Of a DNA stretch of 64,000 bases, positions 7,291-15,976 are shown in pieces (positions within the stretch are counted from its first letter, which is position 1; every line of letters begins with the position of its first letter). Made by a program: the position numbers and the translations under genes. Source of the DNA: Acrocarpospora macrocephala (lineage in GTDB: Bacteria > Actinomycetota > Actinomycetes > Streptosporangiales > Streptosporangiaceae); the NCBI RefSeq assembly GCF_009687865.1, contig NZ_BLAE01000056.1:1-64000 (forward strand), written 5' to 3'. The notes under the pieces were generated by a model. It was not told the DNA's origin, did no database searches, and saw only the letters and a list, made by a program, of their open reading frames with translations.

Positions 7291-9612
7291 TTGCGGCTAG
7301 CATCGGATCTTCCAGGGCTTTACGACTGGAACCGACTACTCGTGCGGCTCGTTGGAGCGGGCGTGGCCTCTCTACCTCAGTTGATCAGGCGTTTCCTGGA
7401 GAAACCGGGAAGCGTTGATCTCGCGCGCTTCCAGCGCGTCGCCGTCGGGGCCGCGGAGCACGAGCCCCGGATGCGCGAATTGTCCTTCGAAGAGCTCCGC
7501 GAAGCCGCGCTCGACGAGGCCACGTTCTGTGCGGCCGTCCGCGAGGTCGCCCACCGCACGATCGGCGAGCGCCCCTATGACGTGCAGCTCATCGGCACGC
7601 TCGGCCTGCTCGCCGGGCATGTCGTGGAGATGGGCACCGGTGAGGGCAAGACCCTGGCGGGCGCGCTGGCCGCCGCCGGTTACGCGCTGCGCGGGCAGGG
7701 CGTGCACACGATCTCCGTCAACGACTACCTGGCCCGCCGCGACGCCGAGTGGATGGAGCCGTTCTACACCGCGCTCGGCCTGACCGTCGGCTGGATCTCC
7801 GAGACGTCCACGCCGGAGGAACGCCGCGCCGCCTACGCGAAGGACATCACGTACGCGGCGGTCAGCGAGATCGGCTTCGACCTGCTGCGCGACCGGATGC
7901 GTACAGACCCCGCCGAACTCGTGCAACCAGTGCCGCAAGTCGCCCTGGTCGACGAAGCCGACTCGGTCCTCGTCGACGAGGCCCGGGTCCCGCTGGTGCT
8001 GGCCGGCGCCGCCGACCCCGGCGCCGCCGTCCCCGAGATGGCCGCGCTGGTACGGCGGCTGTCCCGCGGCTACCACTACGAGATCGACGACGAGGGCCGC
8101 GCCGTCCACCTCACCGCCAAAGGCACCGACACGGTAGAAAAAGCCCTGGGCATCTCGCTGTACGACCACGCGACCACGGTCACCGAAGTCAATCTGGCCC
8201 TGCACGCCCACGCCCTGCTCACCCGCGACGTCGATTACATCGTCAGGGACGGCCGGGTCCACCTGATCAACGCCTCCCGCGGCCGCGTCGCGCAACTCCA
8301 GCGCTGGCCCGACGGACTGCAGGCCGCCGTCGAGGCGAAGGAGAAGCTCTCCCCTTCAGAAACCGGGGAAATCCTCGACTCGATCACCATCCAGGGCCTG
8401 CTCACCCGCTATCCCACTATTTGCGGAATGACCGGCACCGCCGTCGCGGTCGGCGACAACCTCCGCGAGTTCTATGACCTCAAAGTGGCCGTCGTCCCCC
8501 CCAACAAGCCGTGTATCCGCGTCGACGAACCCGACCGCGTCTACGCGACCGCGATCGACAAGGACATCGCGCTCGTCGAGGAGATCGTCGCCCAGCACGC
8601 CACCGGCCGCCCGATCCTGATCGGCACCCTGGACGTGGCCGAATCCGAGGAACTCGACGCGCATCTCCGCGAGCGCGGCCTGTCCCCCGTCGTCCTGAAC
8701 GCGAAGAACGACGCCGAGGAAGCCGCCATCATCGCCCGCGCCGGCGAACGCGGCGCGATCACCGTCTCCACCCAGATGGCCGGCCGCGGCACCGACATCC
8801 GCCTCGGCTCCGACGGCGTCGCCGACCTCGGCGGCCTGCTCGTGATCGGCACCGGCCGCCACACCAGCAGCCGCCTCGACGACCAGCTCCGCGGCCGCTC
8901 CGGCCGCCAGGGCGACCCCGGCGCCTCGGTCTTCTTCGTCAGCGGCGAGGACCACCTCCTCACCGCGTACGCCCCTGACGAGGCGTTGCCCGCCCCCGGC
9001 AAGGATCGCCGGATCCTCGACACCCACGCCACCTACCTGATCGGCCACGCGCAGCGCGTCGCCGAAGGCGTCAACGTCGAGATCCACCGCAACACCTGGC
9101 GCTACACCCGCGTCCTGGAACAGCAGCGCCGCCAGATCCTGGAACACCGCGACAAGATCCTCTACGGCGAGGCGGGCGCGGAAGCCCTGGCCGAAGCCCG
9201 CCCCGAACGGTACGCCGAACTGGTCGCCCTCAGCTCGGAAGCCGAGATCGCCGAGGCCGCCCGCCAGATCGTCCTGTTCCACCTCGACCAGTGCTGGACC
9301 GAACACCTCGGTTTCCTCGCCGACCTCCGCGAGGGCATCCACCTGCGCGCCCTCGGCCGCCTCAACCCGATCGACGAGTTCAACCGCGAAGCCATCCCCG
9401 CCTACCGCAAACTCCTCCAGGAAATCGAACGCCGCTCAACCAGCAGCTTCGACACGTACGCCCCTGACCAGCCCCTCTCCGAACAAGGCCTGAAACGCCC
9501 GACAGCCACGTGGACGTACCTGGTCTCCGACAATCCCTTCGGCTCCGACTGGGACAGAATCCTCAAACGCGTCTCCGGCGCCCTGAAGAGCAACCGCCGC
9601 CGCAAGAGCTGA
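7291..9612 (+). CDS. secA2: Accessory Sec translocase ATPase SecA2
   Basis: Preprotein translocase motor paralogue of 773 aa, shorter than housekeeping SecA (about 900-950 aa) as in mycobacterial SecA2. Walker A is in EMGTGEGKTLAGALAAAGY, the DEAD-like Walker B in VALVDEADSVLVDEA, and the second helicase domain has GAITVSTQMAGRGTDIRLG and the arginine-finger segment QLRGRSGRQGDPG. The zinc-binding C-terminal tail of SecA1 is absent, as is usual for SecA2. The start is uncertain: TTG 7291 has little ribosome-binding sequence, and an in-frame GTG at 7342 is an alternative. No accessory SecY2 or substrate gene is adjacent. Confidence 0.9.
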   Translation: MRLASDLPGLYDWNRLLVRLVGAGVASLPQLIRRFLEKPGSVDLARFQRVAVGAAEHEPRMRELSFEELREAALDEATFCAAVREVAHRTIGERPYDVQLIGTLGLLAGHVVEMGTGEGKTLAGALAAAGYALRGQGVHTISVNDYLARRDAEWMEPFYTALGLTVGWISETSTPEERRAAYAKDITYAAVSEIGFDLLRDRMRTDPAELVQPVPQVALVDEADSVLVDEARVPLVLAGAADPGAAVPEMAALVRRLSRGYHYEIDDEGRAVHLTAKGTDTVEKALGISLYDHATTVTEVNLALHAHALLTRDVDYIVRDGRVHLINASRGRVAQLQRWPDGLQAAVEAKEKLSPSETGEILDSITIQGLLTRYPTICGMTGTAVAVGDNLREFYDLKVAVVPPNKPCIRVDEPDRVYATAIDKDIALVEEIVAQHATGRPILIGTLDVAESEELDAHLRERGLSPVVLNAKNDAEEAAIIARAGERGAITVSTQMAGRGTDIRLGSDGVADLGGLLVIGTGRHTSSRLDDQLRGRSGRQGDPGASVFFVSGEDHLLTAYAPDEALPAPGKDRRILDTHATYLIGHAQRVAEGVNVEIHRNTWRYTRVLEQQRRQILEHRDKILYGEAGAEALAEARPERYAELVALSSEAEIAEAARQIVLFHLDQCWTEHLGFLADLREGIHLRALGRLNPIDEFNREAIPAYRKLLQEIERRSTSSFDTYAPDQPLSEQGLKRPTATWTYLVSDNPFGSDWDRILKRVSGALKSNRRRKS

Positions 9613-9658
9613 ATCAGCGACGCGAGCAGCATTCGCGGCCCGGGCGCGTCTCTGAGAT

Positions 9659-10192
9659 ATGGAAGTCGAACTGCTCTCCATCGGGGAGCCTGGCGTCCGG
9701 GCGTCGGTGGATGTGGCCGCGATCTTCGCCGCGCACCAGCTCGGGCTGGTACGGCTGGCGCTGATGATGGTCGGCGATCGAGCCACGGCCGAGGACGTGG
9801 TGCAGGAGGCGTTCGCGCGGACGCATGCCGGGCGGAAACGATTACGGGATCCGGACAGGGCGCTGGCCTATGTCAGATCTGCCGTACTCAATGGGTGCAG
9901 ATCTGTGCTGCGCAGGCGGGTTACGGCCGTCCGGCGGGCGGTGCCGTACGAGCCGCCGGTCTGGTCGGCGGAGAGTGCCGCGCTGGTGGGTGAGGATCGG
10001 CGGGAGGTGCTCGTGGCGTTGCGGGGGCTGCCGCGGCGGCAGCGGGAGGCGCTGATCTTGCGCTACTACCTGGAACTTTCCGATCTGGAGATCGCGGAGA
10101 CCATGGGGATCGGCGCCAGTACGGCGCGGTCCACGATCGCACGGGGGCTGGCCGCGCTCGGCCGGGTGCTGGGAGAGGGAGGAAAGGCATGA
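9659..10192 (+). CDS. SigE-family ECF-type RNA polymerase sigma factor
   Basis: Sigma-70 family protein of 177 aa. Region 2 runs from IFAAHQLGLVRLALMMVGDR to RDPDRALAYVRSAVLNGCRS, including the core-binding stretch AEDVVQEAFART. Region 4 is LRGLPRRQREALILRYYLEL followed by the helix-turn-helix SDLEIAETMGIGASTARSTI. The type matches the small SigE-family/M subfamily common in actinomycetes. Its stop overlaps the start of the next gene (ATGA), so sigma factor and membrane partner are translationally coupled. Confidence 0.9.
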   Translation: MEVELLSIGEPGVRASVDVAAIFAAHQLGLVRLALMMVGDRATAEDVVQEAFARTHAGRKRLRDPDRALAYVRSAVLNGCRSVLRRRVTAVRRAVPYEPPVWSAESAALVGEDRREVLVALRGLPRRQREALILRYYLELSDLEIAETMGIGASTARSTIARGLAALGRVLGEGGKA

Positions 10193-10842
10193 ACGATCAG
10201 GTGGAAGTCCGGTTGCGTGCGGCGCTGACCGAAGCGGGCGATACGGTCCAGCCCGTGACGCTGCGGGCGCTGGCGCCGCCGCAGGGGTCCCGCGTGCAAG
10301 TCCATACGCGGCTGCTCGTGGTGGCGATGATCGTCCTGCCCCTGGCCGTGGGGGCGGCCACCCTCCTGCGGCCCACCGATCGGGACAGTCAGCTGGTCGC
10401 GATGGGGGTGATGGGCATGTCTCCCAGTCGCGTGCTGGGCCCGGAAGATCCGGAGATCGCTGTCTATATCTGCGAGGCGCAATCCCCGTTCCGCTCGTGC
10501 TCGGGTAGCCATGGGGCCACGCCGCAGCAGATCGCCGCCATCGAGCAGGCGCTTCGCGCGATGCCGCAGGTCGAGTCGATCACCTTCCGGGACCAGCAGA
10601 CCACTTATGAGCTATTCGTCGAGCATCAAGCCAACAGCACGCTGGCCCAGATCGTGGAACCCACTGACATGCCCGAGTCGTTCCGTTTGAAGATGAAAGA
10701 GGACACCGACTGGACCCCTACCTTGGAAGCCGCCGTGGCCCTTCCCGGCGTGTCCAACGTCATCAACGAGAAGTGCATCTCGGAATACCTCGCCGGAGAC
10801 TCGGACAACAGCAAGTGCAGCGTTGGCGTCATCTTCCGGTGA
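10189..10842 (+). CDS. Membrane-anchored FtsX-extracellular-domain protein, partner of the sigma factor
   Basis: Protein of 217 aa with a cytoplasmic N-terminus (about 45 residues), one membrane helix (LLVVAMIVLPLAVGAATLL) and an outer domain. The outer domain resembles the extracellular domain of FtsX: EIAVYICEAQSPFRSCSGSH, then ATPQQIAAIEQALRAMPQVE, then PTDMPESFRLKM, then ALPGVSNVINEKC. The Cys pair in the first segment matches the family. It lacks the FtsX permease helices. The overlap with the sigma gene and the short cytoplasmic N-terminus suggest an anti-sigma-like or sensor role, which is inference; no zinc-binding anti-sigma motif is visible. Confidence 0.75.
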   Translation: MNDQVEVRLRAALTEAGDTVQPVTLRALAPPQGSRVQVHTRLLVVAMIVLPLAVGAATLLRPTDRDSQLVAMGVMGMSPSRVLGPEDPEIAVYICEAQSPFRSCSGSHGATPQQIAAIEQALRAMPQVESITFRDQQTTYELFVEHQANSTLAQIVEPTDMPESFRLKMKEDTDWTPTLEAAVALPGVSNVINEKCISEYLAGDSDNSKCSVGVIFR

Positions 10843-10856
10843 CGCCACACAGGCGT
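10842..10856 (+). terminator. Possible weak terminator hairpin after the sigma operon
   Basis: ACGCC-ACACA-GGCGT forms a 5-bp GC-rich stem immediately after the stop codon at 10842. No T-run follows. A very similar hairpin lies after the gene ending at 12515. Confidence 0.3.
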
Positions 10857-10903
10857 GCAATCGGGGCGGATGCGCCGGAGCTTCCGTTTATCGTTCGTGA
10901 GCT

Positions 10904-11707
10904 TCAGCGTTTGCGAGCGACGCCGCCGAGGACGATGCGTTCCCAGGGTTCCAGGTCGTGTGGGTTGTCGGGGCGCCAGCCGGGGAGGTGCACGACGCCG
11001 GGTTCGACCAGGTCCAAGCCGTCGAAGAATTGTTCGATCGCTTCTCGGGTGCGGAACCAACCTGTGCCGACGGCGAGTTGGAAGGCCTGCTGGAGGGCGA
11101 TCGAGGTCGCCTCGCCGGAGGCGTGCATGTTGGTGGCGACCAGGTGGCTGCCGGGGGCGAGTTTGTCCATGTAGCCGCGGACGATGCCATGGGGGTCGTC
11201 GCTGTCTGGATATAGGTGCAGAATTCCGACGGCTAGGAGGCCCACGGGGCGGGTGAGGTCGAGCAGGGTGCGTACCTCCGGGTGGCCCAGCACGAGTTCG
11301 GGATGGCGCATGTCCGCATGAATCAGGGCGGTGGTCTCGCGTTGCGGGGTGCCAGCCTCGTCCACCAGAAGCCGGGCGTGGGCGAGAACCATGGGGTCGG
11401 TGTCCACATATGCCACTCGGATCCCGGGGTCGATCGCGCGAAGCGTGTCGTGGGTGGCACGCACCGCCGCCAGCCCTGCCCCCGACGAGACGTCGAGGAA
11501 CTGCCGGATCCCCGCGCGATGGAGGTGGCGAAGGGCTCGTCCGACGAACTCCTGGTTGCTTTGTGCCACTCTGCCGATATCCGGCAGGATCTGCGCGAGC
11601 CGCTCGGCGACCGCACGATCGACCTCGAAGTTCTCCTTACCCCCGAGCAGGGCGTCATGTACACGGGTGGCGCTCGGCGTGCGGGGACCTGTCCCAGCCG
11701 GAATCAT
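10904..11707 (-). CDS. DUF574-family SAM-dependent methyltransferase-like protein
   Basis: Protein of 267 aa of the actinomycete DUF574 family with a Rossmann methyltransferase fold. The N-terminus carries SATRVHDALLGGKENFEVDR (the family's R-x-YDxLLGGKxN-x-D motif). The SAM-site motif is IRQFLDVSSGAGLAAVRATH, with VAYVDTDPMVLAHARLL as the acidic-loop strand. Targets of this family are unknown. ATG 11707 is chosen because GGAGG lies 7 nt upstream; a longer frame reaching 11857 has no family similarity in its extra 50 residues. Fragments nearly identical to codons of this gene recur, rearranged, at 15977-16063. Confidence 0.85.
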   Translation of the reverse strand: MIPAGTGPRTPSATRVHDALLGGKENFEVDRAVAERLAQILPDIGRVAQSNQEFVGRALRHLHRAGIRQFLDVSSGAGLAAVRATHDTLRAIDPGIRVAYVDTDPMVLAHARLLVDEAGTPQRETTALIHADMRHPELVLGHPEVRTLLDLTRPVGLLAVGILHLYPDSDDPHGIVRGYMDKLAPGSHLVATNMHASGEATSIALQQAFQLAVGTGWFRTREAIEQFFDGLDLVEPGVVHLPGWRPDNPHDLEPWERIVLGGVARKR

Positions 11708-11945
11708 CACTCGACCTCCGATACCTGCGGATGGTATCCCAACGAACCCACAGTGTGACCACAGCACCGAAACCCACCGGCCCGCCGAAGGCCGTCTCAG
11801 AATTGTCGGTGGCTCCTGGCAAGCTGACGCTCGTTCCTCGTACGGGTGTGCGATCAAGGGCGGGCCTCAGGTGCGGGGGCTTTCTTGGCCTTTGATCCGG
11901 CCTTCGCTGGGAAGAGGCTCCGTTACGGCGGTGATGGGAGGCAGG

Positions 11946-12515
11946 ATGAGGAAGATCATCCTTATGATGTCGGTGTCGCTCGATGGGTTCTTCGAGGGGC
12001 CGAATCATGAGATCGACTGGCATCTGGTCGATGATGAGCTGCACCGTTTCTTCAACGAGCAGCTGGGGGCGATGGGCGCCTTTCTCGACGGCCGGGTCAC
12101 GTATGAGTTGATGGCCGAGTTCTGGCCGACCGCCGATCAGGACCCTGCCGCCAGCGCGCCCATGGTGGAGTTCTCGCGAATCTGGCGGGAGATGCCCAAG
12201 ATCGTGTATTCGCGGACGCTGGAGCGGGCCGACTGGAACTCGACCATAGTGCGCGAGGTGGTTCCCCAGGAGGTCCTGGAACTGAAGGCGCAGCCAGGCG
12301 GCGATCTGGCGATCGGCGGAGCCAAACTCGCCGCGGAGTTCATGCGGCATGACCTGATCGATGAGTACTGGCTCTACGTCCACCCGGTCGTGCTCGGCCA
12401 GGGCACCCCCTTGTTCCAGGCGCCTGACGTGCGGCTGAACCTCCGCCTGACAGACACCCGGGCCTTCCGCAACGGCGTGGTCCTGCTCCGCTATCAGCGC
12501 CCTGCCATCGACTGA
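11946..12515 (+). CDS. Dihydrofolate-reductase-family (RibD C-terminal-like) protein
   Basis: Protein of 189 aa in the DHFR/RibD_C superfamily of NADPH-dependent reductases. It starts RKIILMMSVSLDGFFEGPNH, continues GAFLDGRVTYELMAEFWPTA, carries the nucleotide-binding GGDLAIGGAKLAAEFMRHDL, and ends in the usual segment PVVLGQGTPLFQ. Stand-alone members of this type are frequent in soil actinomycetes and have no proven substrate. ATG 11946 is preferred because GGGAGG lies directly upstream. The reading frame stays open far upstream, but that part has no family resemblance. Confidence 0.85.
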   Translation: MRKIILMMSVSLDGFFEGPNHEIDWHLVDDELHRFFNEQLGAMGAFLDGRVTYELMAEFWPTADQDPAASAPMVEFSRIWREMPKIVYSRTLERADWNSTIVREVVPQEVLELKAQPGGDLAIGGAKLAAEFMRHDLIDEYWLYVHPVVLGQGTPLFQAPDVRLNLRLTDTRAFRNGVVLLRYQRPAID

Positions 12516-12528
12516 TGTCACTGACGGG

Positions 12529-12543
12529 CACGCCACAGGCGTG
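12529..12543 (+). terminator. Possible weak terminator hairpin after the DHFR-like gene
   Basis: CACGCC-ACA-GGCGTG is a perfect 6-bp stem with a 3-nt loop, 14 bp past the stop codon. It has the same design as the hairpin at 10842-10856 and no T-run. Confidence 0.3.
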
Positions 12544-12584
12544 AAAGCGGCGCGAGTGCCGCCGACGCCGGAGCTCCCGGCTGG

Positions 12585-13739
12585 TCAGCCGCGGTGTCGG
12601 CCCCGGGGGCGGGTGTAGTGGCGGAATCCCGCGGTCGCGGCAGCGAAGACGATGAGTGCGGCGGCGATTCCGGGGATGGGGAGTTCGTGGGTCGGAATTT
12701 CGTTCGCCGCGTTCTGGATCGCGGGGGTCGCGGTTCCCACCGTAGTCATGGTGTTGGCGCTTGTCCCGATGTCGGCGCTTGTCTCGGTGTTAGCGATCTT
12801 CTTGGTGGTGACCGGGCTCTTATCGGGCGTGGATGCGCAGATTTTGGTGACTTCGGAGACTTTGGGGGTTGGGAACTTGGGGGTGGGTGGTTTAGGGGGT
12901 GAGCTGTCTCGCATGTTGTAGGCGCCGGTGGAGAACGGGGCGGGGGCGCCCTTCTTGCCCAGGCCTGAACCCCATTTGGTGATCACGTATTCGATTTTGA
13001 TGTGGCCCTCGCCGCCACTTACGGTCAGGTTGGAGCTGTTCCAACTGCTTCCGGTGAGCTCGGCGAAGGTCTTGCCGTCCAGGTCGAGCATGACGCCGCT
13101 GCCCGATGGAACGCCGGGCCCTCGATCGCCGACGAAGAAGTCGGCTTTCCGGCCGTTGTGGATGACGTAGCCTTCGGTCCCCATCGGCCAGCTGGGGCTG
13201 GCGGCCAGGCCTTTCTGCATGGGTTTGCCCGAGGCGGGCGAACCCGTGTCGCCATTGATACCGGACCCGTCGTCCCAGAAGTACGACGCGGTGGTGCTGC
13301 CCTTGAAGAGCGGGGTCTGGACCTGCTTGGGCACGCCGTACCCGGAGAATTCGGATTCGGGGCGGGTGACGCGCTGGACCTTGCCGTGCAGGGCTTCGAT
13401 GGTGGTGACCTTGCCGCTGGCGGCCTCTTCCACGATGCCGACCTGGGCGTGCTTCTTGAGGAAGGCGACGGCGCCGGGTTGCGGCCGGGTGGCCCAGGCG
13501 TTCTGGGTCTTGAACCAGGCCTGGTGGTCGGGGGTGTGGGCGAACTTGCCGACGGACTTGCTCACGCCCGCCGTGCCGGCCGCCCACGAGACGAAGGAGT
13601 CGCACCAGGGGGCGTTGGCGAACCCGGCCGAGGTGCCTTCCGCGTACCAGGCGCCGTACTTGCTCTTCTGACCGTGCTCAACGCGGTAACCCAACTCCTG
13701 CCGGGCCGCATCAAGCAGCTTGTCCGCGATGCTGGAAAT
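12585..13739 (-). CDS. CHAP-domain protein with C-terminal membrane anchor (possible ATT start)
   Basis: The N-terminal CHAP amidase/peptidase domain begins SSIADKLLDAARQELGYRVE. The active-site Cys is in APWCDSFVSWAA and the His in KKHAQVGIVEEA. A middle region resembling a lectin-like or cell-wall domain follows, then a Ser/Thr/Pro-rich linker, one C-terminal helix (GIAAALIVFAAATAGF) and a basic tail. No signal peptide is seen. Choosing the start is hard: homologue-like sequence begins at codon 13739, which is ATT with AGGAG 7 nt upstream (384 aa). The nearest conventional start is TTG 13802 (405 aa), and the longest frame reaches 13913, inside the divergent gene. A role in peptidoglycan cleavage is likely but unproven. 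Confidence 0.7.
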   Translation of the reverse strand: MSSIADKLLDAARQELGYRVEHGQKSKYGAWYAEGTSAGFANAPWCDSFVSWAAGTAGVSKSVGKFAHTPDHQAWFKTQNAWATRPQPGAVAFLKKHAQVGIVEEAASGKVTTIEALHGKVQRVTRPESEFSGYGVPKQVQTPLFKGSTTASYFWDDGSGINGDTGSPASGKPMQKGLAASPSWPMGTEGYVIHNGRKADFFVGDRGPGVPSGSGVMLDLDGKTFAELTGSSWNSSNLTVSGGEGHIKIEYVITKWGSGLGKKGAPAPFSTGAYNMRDSSPPKPPTPKFPTPKVSEVTKICASTPDKSPVTTKKIANTETSADIGTSANTMTTVGTATPAIQNAANEIPTHELPIPGIAAALIVFAAATAGFRHYTRPRGRHRG

Positions 13740-13893
13740 GGGGGATCTCCTGGGGGTTTGGTCACGGATGAGTAACCGGACATTAATCCCATCGATGCTC
13801 AAACCACAGGAAAACCTGACAAACTTTACCTTTGGTTTGGAATGGATCGGAGGGAGCAGTGGGGAGGGACAGCCTCGGCCCGAGGAGGAGCCC

Positions 13894-14697
13894 ATGGTCA
13901 GCACGAGCCCCACGCGGATCGCCAGAAGGGTGGCGGAACACCCGATTCTTGAGCGGGCGGCGAAGATCGGTTTCGCCGCCAGAGGCGTGCTCTACGGGCT
14001 TATCGGCCTGGTCGCGCTACAGATCGGCCTCGGCAACGGGGTCAGCACGGAAGCCGACAAAAGCGGCGCCATCCACCTCGTCGCGAGCCGTCCGCTGGGC
14101 GGGTTGCTTCTGTGGATCATGGCGTTCGGGCTGGCAGGCCTGGCCCTCTGGCAGACCGGGGAAATGATCTTCGGGTCGCACGAGCCCCTGGACCGCGTCG
14201 AGGCCGCCGGCCAGGTGGTCGTCTATGTCGTCCTCGTGGTCTCGCTGCTGGGTCTGCTCCTGTCCGGGAAGAATGCGAGCTCGACCGACGAGCAGTCCCA
14301 GGACGTGACACGACTGCTGTTCGAGCTGCCTGCGGGTCAGCTGCTCGTCGTGCTGCTCGGCCTGGGGGTGGTGGCGCTCGGTGTGTACTCGATCCGCGAG
14401 GGCTTGACCGAACGATTCATGCGGCACATGACCGTCACCGTGTCCCGAGCCCGGGCAACCGTGGTGAAGCTCGGCAAGGCCGGATATGTCGCTCGTGGGG
14501 CGATCGCTGTGGCGGCCGGAGGCCTCATCTGCCAGGCCGCTCTCACGTACGATCCCGAAAAAGCGGTGGGTATCGACGGCGCGCTCAAGGCGCTGGCCGA
14601 CACCCCGGTGGGTCCGTGGCTGCTGGTCGTCGTCGCGAGCGGCGTCGTGCTGTTCGCCGTGTACTGCTTCGCGGAGGCGCGCTGGCATCGGACGTGA
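13894..14697 (+). CDS. DUF1206 integral membrane protein
   Basis: Membrane protein of 267 aa built from three repeats of the DUF1206 unit, each with two helices and an Ala-Arg-Gly signature: KIGFAARGVLYGLIGLVALQ, a degenerate middle copy around AAGQVVVYVVLVVSLLGLLL, and KAGYVARGAIAVAAGGLICQ. Function unknown. ATG 13894 is chosen because GAGGAGGAG lies just upstream; the frame remains open upstream across the divergent CHAP gene. Codons 1-30 are cytoplasmic and basic. Confidence 0.85.
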   Translation: MVSTSPTRIARRVAEHPILERAAKIGFAARGVLYGLIGLVALQIGLGNGVSTEADKSGAIHLVASRPLGGLLLWIMAFGLAGLALWQTGEMIFGSHEPLDRVEAAGQVVVYVVLVVSLLGLLLSGKNASSTDEQSQDVTRLLFELPAGQLLVVLLGLGVVALGVYSIREGLTERFMRHMTVTVSRARATVVKLGKAGYVARGAIAVAAGGLICQAALTYDPEKAVGIDGALKALADTPVGPWLLVVVASGVVLFAVYCFAEARWHRT

Positions 14698-15786
14698 TCA
14701 GACCAGGAGCATGATCTCCCAAGAGTCGGGGTCATCCGTGTACGCGGCGAGCGGCTTGCCCGTGAGCGTCTCCAGGAAATCGATGTCGATCGGGCACACA
14801 CCCGGCGAAAGCTCGCGGAAGCTCTGCACGCAGTCGGCGCCGAGCAGGTCCTTCAGGCGGGCACGATAGGCGAGGACCACGTCGAACGGGATCACGTCGT
14901 CGTCCGGCACGCGCCCGGTGAACTCGGCCGCGAGCGTGGCCACTCCTTCGGCCACGGCGGGCAAAGGCTCCAGAACCGTGACGAAACGCTCGCGATCATG
15001 GTCGAGGGCGTGCCAGGTGTATTCGGGGCTGACCGAATCGTCGAGATCGCCGTACGTCGCGAGGACCAGCGCGGGGAGGGTCAGCCCGAGCTCGGCCGCC
15101 GGCCGGAACTCCGGCTCTTCCCGTTCGGCCGCCTGCCGCTGGTATTCGGCGACGGTGACGAACGGCCCGAATTCGAAGCTCACGGGGGCGACTTCGCCGG
15201 GCTCGTCCGGTTCGTGGATCTCGGAGTTGGCGGCGATGACGACTAGTTGCACGTGGTCGGCCTCGGGGAGGGTGACCTGCTCGTCGGTGAGCGCGGCGAG
15301 GCTGTCGAGGTCGACCGAGAAGCGCGCCTCGCTCCACCAGCGATAACTGAGCGCGCAGTCGGCCCCGAGAAATTCGCGAAGCCGATCCCGGTAACCGACC
15401 GTCTGATCCAGATCCGCGTACGCGATGTTGGACCCGTAATACGCCGCCGCCAAGCGGGCCAGCCCTTCCGGCGACCGAGGTCGCAGGATGGTGAGAATGT
15501 CGGTGTTGTGGAAGCAGGAGATCCCGTCGGAGAAGGTCTGCGCGGCCAGCCATTCCCGGTCCGGCGGCAGTTCCTGCGGGTCGGAGGCGACCAGCGCGAG
15601 CACGGGTAGCTCGATACCATAGGCCTCAAGGGGCTGGTAGGGGCCGCGGTCCCAGTCGGCGGCCGGGCTGTGACGGACTCCGAGGGCGTCCAGCCGGGCG
15701 GTGTCATCGGCGGCGATGGCGGCGTCGTCTTCGCCCCAATCCGGATAATGTTCATGAGCGATCGCGCGCCAGTCGGTCACGATCAC
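14698..15786 (-). CDS. Unknown protein with internal duplication
   Basis: Acidic soluble protein of about 362 aa made of two related halves of about 170 residues. The clearest repeat is GYRDRLREFLGADCALSYR in the first half against AYRARLKDLLGADCVQSFR in the second. Each follows a segment of the form ELxxPxLALxxxDxx and is followed by an SVDLDSLAAL / PIDIDFLETL motif. No catalytic signature, signal peptide or membrane helix is visible. GTG 15786 (VIVTDWRAIA) is the preferred start; the frame is open further upstream into degenerate DNA. It ends directly against the DUF1206 stop (convergent, no gap). Confidence 0.6.
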   Translation of the reverse strand: MIVTDWRAIAHEHYPDWGEDDAAIAADDTARLDALGVRHSPAADWDRGPYQPLEAYGIELPVLALVASDPQELPPDREWLAAQTFSDGISCFHNTDILTILRPRSPEGLARLAAAYYGSNIAYADLDQTVGYRDRLREFLGADCALSYRWWSEARFSVDLDSLAALTDEQVTLPEADHVQLVVIAANSEIHEPDEPGEVAPVSFEFGPFVTVAEYQRQAAEREEPEFRPAAELGLTLPALVLATYGDLDDSVSPEYTWHALDHDRERFVTVLEPLPAVAEGVATLAAEFTGRVPDDDVIPFDVVLAYRARLKDLLGADCVQSFRELSPGVCPIDIDFLETLTGKPLAAYTDDPDSWEIMLLV

Positions 15787-15793
15787 ACGGTAT

Positions 15794-15963
15794 CTACCGC
15801 AGAACAGTCGGAACAGGGCCCGCGCTGAGCAAAGTATGGCTTGCCGACCGTTCCAGTTCGCTGACGCGAACATCCGCACATCCGGCCTTCACCAACCAGC
15901 CGGACAATTCTTCCGCCGAGTAGAGCCGTCCACCCTCGCTGCGGCGAGCTTTGACCGAAATCG
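15794..15963 (-). pseudogene. 3' remnant of a SAM-dependent methyltransferase gene
   Basis: The minus strand reads a 56-codon open stretch ending in TAG at 15794-15796. It contains GRLYSAEELSGWLVKAGCAD followed by VRVSELERSASHTLLSAGPV, the typical C-terminal helix-strand-strand of class I O-methyltransferases (SADEL..WL..AGF.DV form). Upstream, the frame meets a TGA just where sequence matching the DUF574 gene begins, so the 5' part has been lost. Too short to be functional. Confidence 0.6.
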
Positions 15964-15976
15964 TCGTTCACTGACG

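Noticed and set aside
12585-13739. CHAP protein as part of a prophage lysis module
   Set aside because: No holin, tail or integrase genes nearby; the C-terminal membrane anchor and solitary context fit a cellular protein better.
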